From: Magnetospirillum sulfuroxidans
Lineage (GTDB): Bacteria; Pseudomonadota; Alphaproteobacteria; Rhodospirillales; Magnetospirillaceae
Assembly (NCBI RefSeq): GCF_018224925.1
Contig: NZ_JAGTUF010000027.1
Span: 1 to 40,212 of the forward strand
Reading direction: 5' to 3'
DNA: 40,212 bases
Shown in pieces: positions 32,319-40,212 of this stretch (positions are counted from its first letter, which is position 1; each line of letters begins with the position of its first letter). The notes under the pieces are model-generated. The model saw nothing but the letters and a program-made list of their open reading frames with translations. It was not told the DNA's origin and made no database searches. Made by a program: the position numbers and the translations under genes.

Positions 32319-33529
32319 GGCGAGCCGATCACATCATGCAAGGCGGCGATGACCCGATCCTGGTCGGCATCGCCGAGGCCCGGATAAAGCGGCAGCGACA
32401 GGCAGCGGCTGAAATAGTGGCTGGCCCCGGGCAAAAGCGGGCGACCATAGCGTTCGACGTAATAGGGCTGCTCGGGCACTGGAATATAATGCACCTGGGT
32501 GCCGATGCCGGCGGCCCGTAACTGCGCCATGACTTGGGCGCGAGAACGCCCCAGGGCGGCGAAATCCATCAGAACCACGTAGAGGTGCCAACCGGGTTGG
32601 TCACCGGGGCGGCGCGGAATTGGCTGCAACAGCGGCGACAATGCGGCCAGGGCGTGGTCATAGCGGGCGACCAAGGCGGCCCGGCGGACGACAAAGCTTT
32701 CCAACTTGGCCAGTTGCGACAGGCCCAAGGCGCAGGCGATATCGGACAGGCGGTAATTAAAACCCAGTTCGACCATCTCGTAATGCCAGGGATTGACGCC
32801 GCCATCGCTCTCAAAGGCCAGATCGGGGCGTTGAAACTGACTTGGATCGCGGGTGATGCCGTGACTGCGCAACAGCCGCAAGCGTTCGGCCAGGCCATCG
32901 TCATTGGTGGTCAGCGCCCCGCCTTCGCCCATGGCCACGGTTTTGACCGGATGAAAGGAAAACGCCGCCATGGTTGAAAACGCGCAATCACCGACCCGGT
33001 GGCCGTCCTGGCTGCCGCCGATGGCGTGGCAGGCATCCTCGACCACGCCAAGCCCATGGCGGTCGGCCAATTGGGCCAGTTCAGACATGGCGCAGATCTG
33101 CCCGGCCAGATGCACCGGAAACAGGGCGCGCGGTCGCCAGCCCTTGGCCTTGGCCCGCGCCAGCGCGGCGGCGGCATCCTCGGGCCGCATCAGACCGGTG
33201 TTGGGGTCAACATCGGCGAATTCCACCTCGGCGCCGACGAAACGGGCGGCGTTGGCGGTGGCGGTGAAGGTGATGGCTGGGGCGATGATGCAATCGCCCG
33301 GCCCCAGATCCAGCGCTAATGCCGCCATGTGCAAGGCGGCGGTGCCGTTGGCGCAGCCGATGGCGTGGCGGGCGCCGACGGTTTGGGCCAGAACCTCGTC
33401 GAAACGCTGCGACACCGGCCCGGTGGTCAGATAATCGCTGGCCAGCACGGCGGCGACGGCGCGGATATCGTCCTCGTCGATGCTTTGGCGGCCATAGGGG
33501 AGAAAAGGGATCGTGGGAAGGGTCTTCAT
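32315..33529 (-). CDS. pseC: UDP-4-amino-4,6-dideoxy-N-acetyl-beta-L-altrosamine transaminase
   Basis: A 404-residue PLP-dependent sugar aminotransferase of the DegT/DnrJ/EryC1/StrS fold, PseC type. The opening IPFLPYGRQSIDEDDI is characteristic. PLP ligands are D165 (VVEDACHAIGG) and Schiff-base K196 (SFHPVKTVAMGEGG). ATG 33529 gives the standard N-terminus and overlaps the AbrB-family gene stop by four bases. Next to pseG it confirms a pseudaminic-acid type pathway segment; these sugars modify flagellin or surface glycans. Confidence 0.88.
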   Translation of the reverse strand: MKTLPTIPFLPYGRQSIDEDDIRAVAAVLASDYLTTGPVSQRFDEVLAQTVGARHAIGCANGTAALHMAALALDLGPGDCIIAPAITFTATANAARFVGAEVEFADVDPNTGLMRPEDAAAALARAKAKGWRPRALFPVHLAGQICAMSELAQLADRHGLGVVEDACHAIGGSQDGHRVGDCAFSTMAAFSFHPVKTVAMGEGGALTTNDDGLAERLRLLRSHGITRDPSQFQRPDLAFESDGGVNPWHYEMVELGFNYRLSDIACALGLSQLAKLESFVVRRAALVARYDHALAALSPLLQPIPRRPGDQPGWHLYVVLMDFAALGRSRAQVMAQLRAAGIGTQVHYIPVPEQPYYVERYGRPLLPGASHYFSRCLSLPLYPGLGDADQDRVIAALHDVIGSP

Positions 33530-34566
33530 GGGCGGAACCATGGTTTGAACAGACGAAAGGCCAGCGGAGCGCAGGCGATGACCAAGATGACGCGCAAGAC
33601 ATGGTGTGTCGAGACAAAGGCCACGTCTTGTCCCAAGGCCAGGGCGATCAGACACATCTCGGCGATGCCGCCGGGAACGAAGGCGAGCAGCAGCAAGGAA
33701 AAGGGTAAATCGGCGGCCCTGGCCAAAATTGCCGCTAATCCGGCGCTTATTGTGATCAAAATCATCGTAGAGCCCATTGCGATGCGGGCGGTTTCCACCA
33801 GATGCCGCCAGCTCAGGCCGACCATGCGGCAGCCCAGACCGGCGCCGGTGATCACCTGAGCGGCGATGACCAGTTCCGCCGGTGGATGCGAGGCGGTCAG
33901 TCCCAGCACATGGATGACCGAGCTGGCCGCCATCGGCCCGGTCAGAGTGGCGGCGGGAAAGCGCAACAGCCGTCCGGCCAGGGCGCCGCCGATGGCGCAG
34001 GCCAGTAAGAGGGCGGCATCGATCAGGGCAAGATCGGCCAGCGATCCCATGGACCGGCTCATGGGGGCGCCGTGGACGCCGGTGATCAAGCGAAAGCCAA
34101 AGGGAATGGTGAAGACAATGAACAAGATGCGGAGAAAATGGATCAGGGCGATGGAGCGTTCGTCACCGCCCATGGCGCCGCCGGTCACCACCATCTCGTT
34201 GACGCCGCCCGGCGCGGCGGCGAAATAGGCGGTGGGCAGGTTCATGCCGGCAAAGCGGCGCAAATAAGCCATGACCAGGACGGTGGCGGCGGCCATGGAC
34301 AGGAACAAGGCGCTGAGCGACAGGCTCCAGCCGGCCGCCTGTTGGAGCAATTGCGGGGTAAAGGCGCTGCCCAGCATCACCCCCAGCACCGCCAGCATGG
34401 CGGCGCGTAGGGGCGAGGACATGGCCGGTCGCAGACCGGACAGGGCGGCGATGATGCAGGTGGTCATCGCCCCCAGCATCCAAGGCAACGGTAGGTCGGC
34501 CAGGAAGAACACGGTGCCGCCGCTTGCGCCCAAGGTCAGGGCCAGGCTGAGCGGACGCCAGTTCAC
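33526..34566 (-). CDS. AbrB-family membrane protein
   Basis: A 346-residue polytopic membrane protein of the AbrB / 'ammonia monooxygenase' regulator-like family (two repeated AbrB domains, roughly 10-170 and 185-340), each with the conserved [11 protein letters not shown] or [12 protein letters not shown] motif. About nine hydrophobic segments are visible. The family name is historical: it is not linked to the DNA-binding AbrB, and substrates are unknown, though transport is likely. The gene overlaps nadK and pseC by four bases each, so it is firmly coupled to both. Confidence 0.88.
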   Translation of the reverse strand: MNWRPLSLALTLGASGGTVFFLADLPLPWMLGAMTTCIIAALSGLRPAMSSPLRAAMLAVLGVMLGSAFTPQLLQQAAGWSLSLSALFLSMAAATVLVMAYLRRFAGMNLPTAYFAAAPGGVNEMVVTGGAMGGDERSIALIHFLRILFIVFTIPFGFRLITGVHGAPMSRSMGSLADLALIDAALLLACAIGGALAGRLLRFPAATLTGPMAASSVIHVLGLTASHPPAELVIAAQVITGAGLGCRMVGLSWRHLVETARIAMGSTMILITISAGLAAILARAADLPFSLLLLAFVPGGIAEMCLIALALGQDVAFVSTHHVLRVILVIACAPLAFRLFKPWFRP

Positions 34567-35330
34567 GACTGGAATTGTTCGTTGAGGATGCGTTCTTCCA
34601 GATTGTGTTCCGGGTCGAACAGCAAGCTCAGGCCGACGCTGCGGTCTTCACGCACCTCGACCTCGACGACGTCGCGGGCTTCGGTGTAATCGGCCACCGC
34701 CGAAACCGGGCGCTTGGGGGCTTCAAGCACTTCGAACGACACGCGGGCGTGTTGCGGCAAGAGCGCGCCGCGCCACCGTCGTGGCCGAAAGGCGGAAATC
34801 GGGGTCAGCGCCAAGATATCGGATCCTAACGGAATGATCGGGCCGTGCGCCGACAGGTTATAGGCGGTCGAACCGGCGGCGGTGGCGACCATGATGCCGT
34901 CACAGATCAACTCGTCCAGACGTTCCTTGCCGTCAATGCGAATGCGGATCTTGGCCGCCTGACGGGTTTGGCGGAACAACGAGACTTCGTTGATGGCCAG
35001 GGCCTCGATCTCGGAATTATCGGCCAGACGCGCTTTCATGCGCAGCGGATGCAGCAGCACCGGCTGGGCGCGGTGCAACCGCTCCATCAGGCCGTGCTCG
35101 CGGAAGGAATTGAGCAAAAAGCCGACCGAACCGCGATTCATGCCATAGATGGGAACCTTGCGGTCAAGCCAACGATGCAGGGTTTCCAAAACAAAGCCGT
35201 CACCGCCCAAAGCGACGATGATGTCGGCCTGATCGGGCGGCACATGGGGATAACGATCCATCAGCCGCGCCAGCGCGGCCTGACCCGGCTGGGTGTCGGC
35301 GGCGACAAAGGCGATCTTGGAAAAGCTCAT
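34563..35330 (-). CDS. nadK: NAD kinase
   Basis: A 255-residue NAD kinase producing NADP from NAD. The GGDG motif is at 42-45 ([10 protein letters not shown]), and NEVSLFR plus [22 protein letters not shown] form the substrate and NAD site. Length is typical of short alphaproteobacterial NadK. ATG 35330 fits the usual N-terminus. It sits between moaA (46 bp upstream) and the AbrB-family gene (ATGA overlap), probably in one transcript. Confidence 0.95.
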   Translation of the reverse strand: MSFSKIAFVAADTQPGQAALARLMDRYPHVPPDQADIIVALGGDGFVLETLHRWLDRKVPIYGMNRGSVGFLLNSFREHGLMERLHRAQPVLLHPLRMKARLADNSEIEALAINEVSLFRQTRQAAKIRIRIDGKERLDELICDGIMVATAAGSTAYNLSAHGPIIPLGSDILALTPISAFRPRRWRGALLPQHARVSFEVLEAPKRPVSAVADYTEARDVVEVEVREDRSVGLSLLFDPEHNLEERILNEQFQS

Positions 35331-35376
35331 GACGGCAACTGTCGGCGGCGATGGGGAGCGCCAGTATAGGAAGGGA

Positions 35377-36363
35377 TCAGCCGCCCGTCACGCTCATATG
35401 CCGCGACACCGCCGGGCGTGAATCGCGATCAATGATGAAATCGTGGCCTTTGGGTTTTCTGGCGATGGCCGCGTCGATGGCTCGGTCCAGGGTCTGGTCG
35501 GCTTCGCTGCAACGAAGCGGCGTCCGCAGATCGACGGCGTCATCTTGGCCCAGACACATGAACAAGGTGCCGGTACAGGTGACCCGCACCCGGTTGCAGG
35601 TTTCACAGAAATTATGGGTCATCGGGGTGATGAAGCCGATGCGCTGGCCGGTTTCGGCCACATCCATGTAACGGGCGGGACCGCCGGTGCGGTAATCGCT
35701 TTCGCTCAGGGTCCAGCGGCGGTGCAGATCGGCGCGGATGTCCGACAGCGGCACATATTGTTCCATGCGGTCGGCGTGGATTTCCCCCATGGGCATGGTC
35801 TCGATCAGGCACAGGTCAAAGCCGTGCGTTCCGCACCATTCGACCAGATGATCGTATTCGCCGTCGTTCAGACCCTTCAGCGCCACCGTGTTGATCTTGA
35901 TGGCCAAGCCGGCGTGTTTGGCCGCCATGATGCCGTCGAGCACCTGATCCAGGCGGCCCCAACGGGTGGCGGCGGCGAATTTGGCCGGGTCCAGGCTGTC
36001 GAGCGAAACATTAAGACGGCGGATGCCGGCCTTGGCCAAGCCTTCGGCATATTTGCCCAATTGGGTGCCGTTGGTGGTCAGGGTCAATTCATCCAGGGCG
36101 CCATCATGCACCAATTGGCCAAGGCCGTTGATCAAGCTCATGATGTTGCGGCGCACCAACGGCTCGCCACCGGTCAGGCGGATCCGGCGCACGCCCTTGC
36201 GGACAAAGGCGGTACACAGCCGTTCCAGCTCTTCCAGGCTCAGGACATCGGCCTTGGGCAGGAAGCTCATGTCCTCGGCCATGCAATAGACGCAACGAAG
36301 GTCGCAGCGGTCGGTGACCGATACGCGCAGATAACTGACGAAACGACCGAAGGGATCGATCAT
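35377..36363 (-). CDS. moaA: GTP 3',8-cyclase MoaA (molybdenum cofactor)
   Basis: A 328-residue radical-SAM enzyme catalysing the first step of molybdopterin synthesis from GTP. The N-terminal [4Fe-4S] motif is C20-x3-C24-x2-C27 ([12 protein letters not shown]). The C-terminal cluster motif CxxC-x13-C is in [12 protein letters not shown]...MCLG. The protein ends TGG, the functionally important C-terminal double glycine of MoaA. The SAM-binding GGEP motif is present ([11 protein letters not shown]). GGGAGAG lies upstream of ATG 36363. No other moa gene is in the window. Confidence 0.95.
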   Translation of the reverse strand: MIDPFGRFVSYLRVSVTDRCDLRCVYCMAEDMSFLPKADVLSLEELERLCTAFVRKGVRRIRLTGGEPLVRRNIMSLINGLGQLVHDGALDELTLTTNGTQLGKYAEGLAKAGIRRLNVSLDSLDPAKFAAATRWGRLDQVLDGIMAAKHAGLAIKINTVALKGLNDGEYDHLVEWCGTHGFDLCLIETMPMGEIHADRMEQYVPLSDIRADLHRRWTLSESDYRTGGPARYMDVAETGQRIGFITPMTHNFCETCNRVRVTCTGTLFMCLGQDDAVDLRTPLRCSEADQTLDRAIDAAIARKPKGHDFIIDRDSRPAVSRHMSVTGG

Positions 36364-36435
36364 GGGGCAAGCTCTCCCGCTGCCGATTGCACGGCTTGAC
36401 GGATCCTAATATAGGGTGCGCCGCACCAACCAGTC

Positions 36436-37674
36436 TTAAGCTTGGTCAAGCGGGACCAGGATTCGGATCAGCCAGACGGCGAAGACCATGGTGGCCAACC
36501 ACCAGCTTTGCCACGCGCCGAAACTCAGCAGCGAGATGACGCAGATTTGACCGAAAACGGCGGCGGCGGTGACGCGATCAACGCGGCTGGTTAAACGGCA
36601 GATGGCTGTTGCGGCAAGGATTGTCAAGGCTGCGGCCAAGCTGGCGCCGACCGCTCCGAGTTCCAGCCACCATTGCAAAATGGCATTGTGAGGATGCAAT
36701 GGCAGGGCGCGCCATTGCAACCGGCCCTTATCATTGCCGACGTCGATGTCGCGATCCCCACCGGGGATGGACTTGGCGCTGTTCATGCCCCAGCCGAGAA
36801 CAGGCTTTTCAGTGATGTGTTCGGCGGTGAAGTGCCAGATGAACAGGCGATGCTGCAATGAGGGCGGCCAAGCGCGCCATTGCTCCCAAATCGCCTGAGG
36901 GCCGGGGAGTTGCAGAGTCAGCAGCGGCCACAACACCACCAAAGAGATGATCGCGGCGCTGAAGAATCGTTTGGGCCACGGATTGGGGGCCAGAACCAAG
37001 ACGGCGCAGCCAACAGCGCCGGCACCAGCCAGCAGCACCGCATCCTTACCCCATGACAGGGCGCAGGCAAGACCAAGCGCGGTTGCGCACAAAGCCAGGA
37101 GGCGGCGGTGACCGGTGAAAAAACGCCAAGCGGCCAGCGCCACAAGCGGTGAAATCACCCCAAGAAAGCTGACGCCGCGATTAAGCGAGCGTGTGGCCAG
37201 CTCATTTTGCAAATTATCGCTGAGATCGTATCCACGAAACCACGCCGCCAATTGGCCACCGCTGATGATTTCAAACAGAAGCAGAAAGGTGGCCAACATG
37301 GCGCCGGCGAAAAAAGCGCCGAAGCTTCGCCGCCGTGCCGGTTCCGGCAACGATGCGCCATTGTCGAGGGAGAACAGCAGCAGGGTGCCAAAGCCGAGAA
37401 GACTAGCGGCGCCTTCCACGGCCGCCTTGGTCTGAATGGCCCAGGTGGCTGAGGCCAAGGCCCACAAGGCCAAGGCCATGATCAACAAAACAGCCGGTTG
37501 TCGCCACTGCGGGACAACGCGAAACCACAGGCATTCGGCCAATCGGGCGAGCGCACAGACCGCCAGGGTGATGACCAGGGCATGGGGCAGGTAAAGGGCG
37601 AATGCCGGGGCCAGGAACAGCGCCAAAGGCGTGGTCCAGGCTGACCAGGGCGTGGGCGCGGCTGCCGTCGCCAT
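36436..37674 (-). CDS. O-antigen ligase-like membrane protein (Wzy_C/WaaL family)
   Basis: A 412-residue polytopic inner-membrane protein with about ten or more hydrophobic segments. A large periplasmic loop (about residues 255-345) carries the family feature LHPHNAILQWWLELGAVG with the conserved His, and KPVLGWGMNS before it. WaaL and Wzy members join polysaccharide to lipid A core or polymerise repeat units and use that loop catalytically. Ligase and polymerase cannot be separated by sequence alone. Start ATG 37674 shares one base with the rsmB stop (TAATG), so the two are coupled. Confidence 0.85.
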   Translation of the reverse strand: MATAAAPTPWSAWTTPLALFLAPAFALYLPHALVITLAVCALARLAECLWFRVVPQWRQPAVLLIMALALWALASATWAIQTKAAVEGAASLLGFGTLLLFSLDNGASLPEPARRRSFGAFFAGAMLATFLLLFEIISGGQLAAWFRGYDLSDNLQNELATRSLNRGVSFLGVISPLVALAAWRFFTGHRRLLALCATALGLACALSWGKDAVLLAGAGAVGCAVLVLAPNPWPKRFFSAAIISLVVLWPLLTLQLPGPQAIWEQWRAWPPSLQHRLFIWHFTAEHITEKPVLGWGMNSAKSIPGGDRDIDVGNDKGRLQWRALPLHPHNAILQWWLELGAVGASLAAALTILAATAICRLTSRVDRVTAAAVFGQICVISLLSFGAWQSWWLATMVFAVWLIRILVPLDQA

Positions 37675-38972
37675 TATTCCAGACGTTTCAGACGGGCGAT
37701 GAAAAAGGCATCCATGCCGCCTTTTTCCGCCAGATAATGCGGCAGGGTGCGCACTTCGCCGGCAGGGGTCAGGATCATCTCCAGGCCGGGCACTTCAGTG
37801 GCGAGGATGGGGTCGCGACAGATCGAGGCGCCGCTGTCCAGCAGACGGGTGATTTGCGCCTCGCCTTCTTGCGGCTCCAGCGAACAGACGCAATAGACCA
37901 GGGTGCCGCCGGGTTTGACCATGGAAACCGCCGCTTTTAGCAAGGCATGCTGCTGATCGGCCAGGTAAGCCACGTCGCCGGGGCCTTTGAGATGAACACC
38001 GTCGGGGTGACGGCGCAGCGTGCCGGTGGCCGTGCACGGCGCATCCAGCAGAACCGCGTCGAACAATGCGGGCGGAATCCAGCCGGCGACGTCGGTTTCG
38101 ACGATGGTGGCGGCCAATTTCAGGCGTTCCAGGTTGCGGCGAAAACGCAGCATGCGCTTGGCCGAGCGATCCACCGCGGTAACCTCGGCCCCGGCCACTG
38201 CCAATTGCAATGCCTTGCCGCCCGGCGCCGCGCACAGATCGGCCACCTGCTTGCCTTTCAACGATCCCATCAGCTTGGCCGGCAATGATGCGGCCAGATC
38301 CTGCACCCACCACGCCCCTTCGGCGAAGCCGGGCAATTGGGTGACGTCGCCGCCGCCATGGCGGCGCAAGGTGCCGGTGGGCAGAATTTCCGCCTCAAGT
38401 CGTTCCGCCCACAAGGTCGGGTCACCGGCGACAGTGATGTCGACCGGCGCTTCCACCTGATGGGCGGCAGCGATGTGGCGGGCCAGATCCTCGCCATAGG
38501 TGGCGCGCCAGGATTGCCACAGCCAGGACGGCGTATTGAGCGGCGCCGCATCCTGTTCGGCCACCCAGGCGCGGCCTTCACGGTCGAGCCGGCGCAGGAC
38601 GGCGTTGATCAGCTTGGCGAAGCCGGCCAATTGGGAATTCTTGGCCAGGTCGACGGTGGTGGAAATGGCGGCGTGCGGCGGGGTGTCGAGGAACAGCAAT
38701 TGCGCCGCCCCCAGCCGCAGCATGTTGCGGACGCGGATGGCCTTGACCGGCAAGTCGCGTTCCAGGCAGCGGCCGATGACCTGATCTATTTGCCCCAGGC
38801 GGCGTAAGATGGTGGCGACCAGCAGGCGGACGAAGGCGCGGTCGCGGTCGGCCAACTTGGACAGACGGGGTTCACTGTCCAGGCTTTCGTCCAGCAGACG
38901 CTTTTGCGCCAGCACGGAATCGAGCAGGTCAAGGACGATGGAGCGGGGGTCGAGGGGGGGTGTGCGAGCCAT
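37674..38972 (-). CDS. rsmB: 16S rRNA m5C methyltransferase RsmB (Sun)
   Basis: A 432-residue SAM-dependent enzyme methylating C967 (E. coli numbering) of 16S rRNA. The N-terminal third (about 10-140) is a NusB-like RNA-binding domain (DRDRAFVRLLVATILRRLGQID). The catalytic part holds VADLCAAPGGKALQLA, DAPCTATGTLRR and YCVCSLEPQEGE with the two conserved cysteines of RNA m5C methyltransferases. Length fits RsmB. It starts 36 bases after htpX, probably in the same transcript, and overlaps the ligase-like gene by one base. Confidence 0.93.
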   Translation of the reverse strand: MARTPPLDPRSIVLDLLDSVLAQKRLLDESLDSEPRLSKLADRDRAFVRLLVATILRRLGQIDQVIGRCLERDLPVKAIRVRNMLRLGAAQLLFLDTPPHAAISTTVDLAKNSQLAGFAKLINAVLRRLDREGRAWVAEQDAAPLNTPSWLWQSWRATYGEDLARHIAAAHQVEAPVDITVAGDPTLWAERLEAEILPTGTLRRHGGGDVTQLPGFAEGAWWVQDLAASLPAKLMGSLKGKQVADLCAAPGGKALQLAVAGAEVTAVDRSAKRMLRFRRNLERLKLAATIVETDVAGWIPPALFDAVLLDAPCTATGTLRRHPDGVHLKGPGDVAYLADQQHALLKAAVSMVKPGGTLVYCVCSLEPQEGEAQITRLLDSGASICRDPILATEVPGLEMILTPAGEVRTLPHYLAEKGGMDAFFIARLKRLE

Positions 38973-39008
38973 GCCCCTTCCCTTACATCATCCCCGCGCA
39001 AGAATCCA

Positions 39009-39971
39009 TTATCCCCACGGCCCTTTGTTCGCGGGCGGAGGCGGATTCCCCCACGGCCCCGGGCCGCGGCCCGTGCTCTGTTGCTGATCGGCCCGGGCAT
39101 CCCAGGTCATGCCGGCCTGGGCGGCCATGGCGCGCAGGGCGGCGACGCGGTTGGTCATGTTGGGATGGGTGGAAAACAGGTTGTCCATGCCGCGGCCGGA
39201 TAGCGGATTGACGATGAACAGATGGGCGGTGGCCGGGTTATGTTCGGCCGCGCGGTTGGGGATGACATGGGCGGCCTGTTCCAGCCGTTCCAGCGCATTG
39301 GCCAGCCATAACGGATTGCCGCAGATGCGGGCGCCCTCGGCATCGGCGGCGTATTCGCGCGTTCGCGAAATGGCCATCTGCACCACCATGGCGGCCAGGG
39401 GGGCGATGATGGCGACCAAGATCCCGCCGATCATGCCCAGACCGTTGCCGCCGCCTTCCTGGTCGTTGCGAGAGCTGCCGCCAAAGAACATGGCGAAATT
39501 GGCGATCATACCGATGGCGCCGGCGATGGTGGCGGTAATGGTCATGATCAGGGTGTCGCGGTTCTTCACATGGGCGAGTTCATGGGCCATGACGCCTTCG
39601 ACCTCTTGTGGCGACAGCCGATCAAGCAGGCCGGTGGTGGCGGCGACCGAGGCGTGTTCCGGGTCGCGGCCGGTGGCGAAGGCGTTGGGCTGTTCCGATT
39701 GGATGATGAAGACCTTGGGCATGGGCATGCCGGCCCGCGTGGTCAAACGCTCGACGATGGTCACCAGACCGGGGGCGGAATGGCGATCAACCTGTTGGGC
39801 GCCGTACATGGACAGCACCATCTTGTCGGAATTCCAATAGGCGAAGGCGTTCATGCCCAGGGCTATGACCAGGGCGATCATCATGCCGCCTTGGCCACCG
39901 ATCAAGGCGCCAAGCGCCAGGAACAGACCGGTCATGGCGGCGAGCAAAAGCGCGGTGCGGGCATAGGACAT
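39009..39971 (-). CDS. htpX: Membrane zinc metalloprotease HtpX
   Basis: A 320-residue inner-membrane M48B protease that degrades misfolded membrane proteins together with FtsH. Two N-terminal TM segments (about 6-25 and 29-46) are followed by [20 protein letters not shown] and the zinc motif HELAH (130-134, catalytic E131). Further hydrophobic segments lie at about 143-165 and 178-200, then [10 protein letters not shown] with the third zinc ligand. The C-terminus is Pro/Gly-rich ([18 protein letters not shown]). GAGGT lies seven bases before ATG 39971. An RpoH-type promoter match upstream supports heat-shock control. Confidence 0.94.
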   Translation of the reverse strand: MSYARTALLLAAMTGLFLALGALIGGQGGMMIALVIALGMNAFAYWNSDKMVLSMYGAQQVDRHSAPGLVTIVERLTTRAGMPMPKVFIIQSEQPNAFATGRDPEHASVAATTGLLDRLSPQEVEGVMAHELAHVKNRDTLIMTITATIAGAIGMIANFAMFFGGSSRNDQEGGGNGLGMIGGILVAIIAPLAAMVVQMAISRTREYAADAEGARICGNPLWLANALERLEQAAHVIPNRAAEHNPATAHLFIVNPLSGRGMDNLFSTHPNMTNRVAALRAMAAQAGMTWDARADQQQSTGRGPGPWGNPPPPANKGPWG

Positions 39972-40014
39972 GGCTTAACCTCGAAAGGCAGGGCAAACAT
40001 TGAACATGAATTGA

Positions 40015-40041
40015 ATAAGCGGGGATGGCGCTTTATTCAAG
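40015..40041 (-). promoter_or_regulatory. Candidate RpoH (sigma-32) promoter for htpX
   Basis: On the minus strand CTTG (40041-40038) is followed after 18 bases by CTTAT (40019-40015), matching the alphaproteobacterial heat-shock consensus CTTG-N17/18-CYTAT. Transcription would start about 35 bases before the htpX ATG. htpX is a known heat-shock gene in other bacteria, which fits. Confidence 0.65.
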
Positions 40042-40093
40042 GTGCCGTCGGGGCGAGAAATTCAGCCAGGGCTTCGCCGGCTAGGTGTGCGGT

Positions 40094-40141
40094 CCCAATC
40101 AGGTGTGGTCGTGGGATATCACCAAGCTCAAGGGGCCAGCA
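40094..40141 (+). pseudogene. Transposase remnant (integrase-core fragment)
   Basis: The plus-strand frame encodes PNQVWSWDITKLKGPA, the diagnostic start of the integrase-core (rve) domain of IS3/ISL-type transposases, where D of WSWDIT is the first catalytic Asp. A stop (TAG, 40082-40084) lies four codons upstream and the downstream codons (VLILERKGIPK) diverge before a stop at 40187-40189. Only this fragment survives inside the window; more of the element may lie to the right. Sequence after about 40145 is not explained by any gene I recognise and may be another insertion's end. Confidence 0.6.
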
Positions 40142-40212
40142 GTTCTAATTTTGGAACGAAAGGGGATTCCCAAAGCGTCGAAAGTCTGACTCAATCTGTG
40201 GTGTGGAGCGGC

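Noticed and set aside
39570-40148. Plus-strand ORF (192 codons) across the htpX start and upstream region
   Set aside because: Antisense to the conserved HtpX N-terminus and in a different frame from the transposase fragment; no family features.
1-40212. CRISPR arrays, prophage genes, riboswitches, rRNA operon
   Set aside because: No regularly spaced direct repeats, phage structural or lysis genes, recognisable riboswitch folds or rRNA segments were seen on reading through both strands.

Overview
This 40.2 kb window is dense, GC-rich bacterial chromosome, almost certainly from an alphaproteobacterium of the Rhodospirillales (Magnetospirillum-like). The gene order (ppsR / origin / hemE, then mnmE-mnmG-rsmG-parA-parB), the abundance of GANTC sites at the origin and the protein families all point that way. 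The assignment comes from recognised families and synteny, not from a database search. Nearly everything looks like core, vertically inherited chromosome. The only mobile DNA seen is a transposase remnant at the extreme right edge.

Layout. 1-3119 (minus): a 46-residue membrane protein that is easy to miss, a large secreted/periplasmic protein, the recombinase XerD and a DUF1178 protein, with the last codons of an unidentified plus-strand gene at the left edge. 3269-6222 (plus): aroK, aroB and a CorC/HlyC-type membrane protein. 6219-9810 (minus): ppsR-maf-aroE-coaE-dnaQ, a chain in which every start overlaps the previous stop. 9811-10222: a non-coding 412 bp segment with DnaA-box-like sites and clustered GANTC sites, interpreted as the chromosomal replication origin. 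10223-14147 (plus): hemE-hemH-hemJ and rho. 14172-17168 (minus): yyaL-type thioredoxin-domain protein, ogt and a two-TM hypothetical. 17258-25288 (plus): DUF6489, [2Fe-2S] ferredoxin, mnmE, mnmG, rsmG, parA, parB, a small membrane protein, a YchJ-type SEC-C protein and a GT2 glycosyltransferase. Perfect or near-perfect parS sites sit on the first codons of mnmG and rsmG.

25292-28846 holds a coiled-coil protein, an orphan CHASE-type histidine kinase, and a divergent AraC regulator / peroxiredoxin-like pair with an inverted repeat between them. A tRNA-Gly(GCC) follows, then a plus-strand group (CnoX-like thioredoxin-TPR, LON-domain protein, Trm112-like, DUF971). 31356-39971 (minus) runs htpX, rsmB, an O-antigen-ligase-like protein, moaA, nadK, an AbrB-family membrane protein, pseC and pseG. 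htpX is preceded by a good heat-shock (RpoH-type) promoter match.

Functionally the centre is the origin-proximal chromosome maintenance module: oriC, ParABS, and the MnmE/MnmG/RsmG RNA-modification genes that travel with it. Around it lie haem and shikimate biosynthesis, DNA proofreading and repair (DnaQ, Ogt, XerD) and protein quality control (HtpX, CnoX-like, LON-domain protein). The points most worth a second look are the origin architecture, the parS sites that double as N-terminal codons, the RpoH promoter, the AraC/peroxiredoxin operator, and the coupling of two pseudaminic-acid genes to nadK and an AbrB-family gene. No phage, CRISPR array or clearly novel multi-gene system was found.
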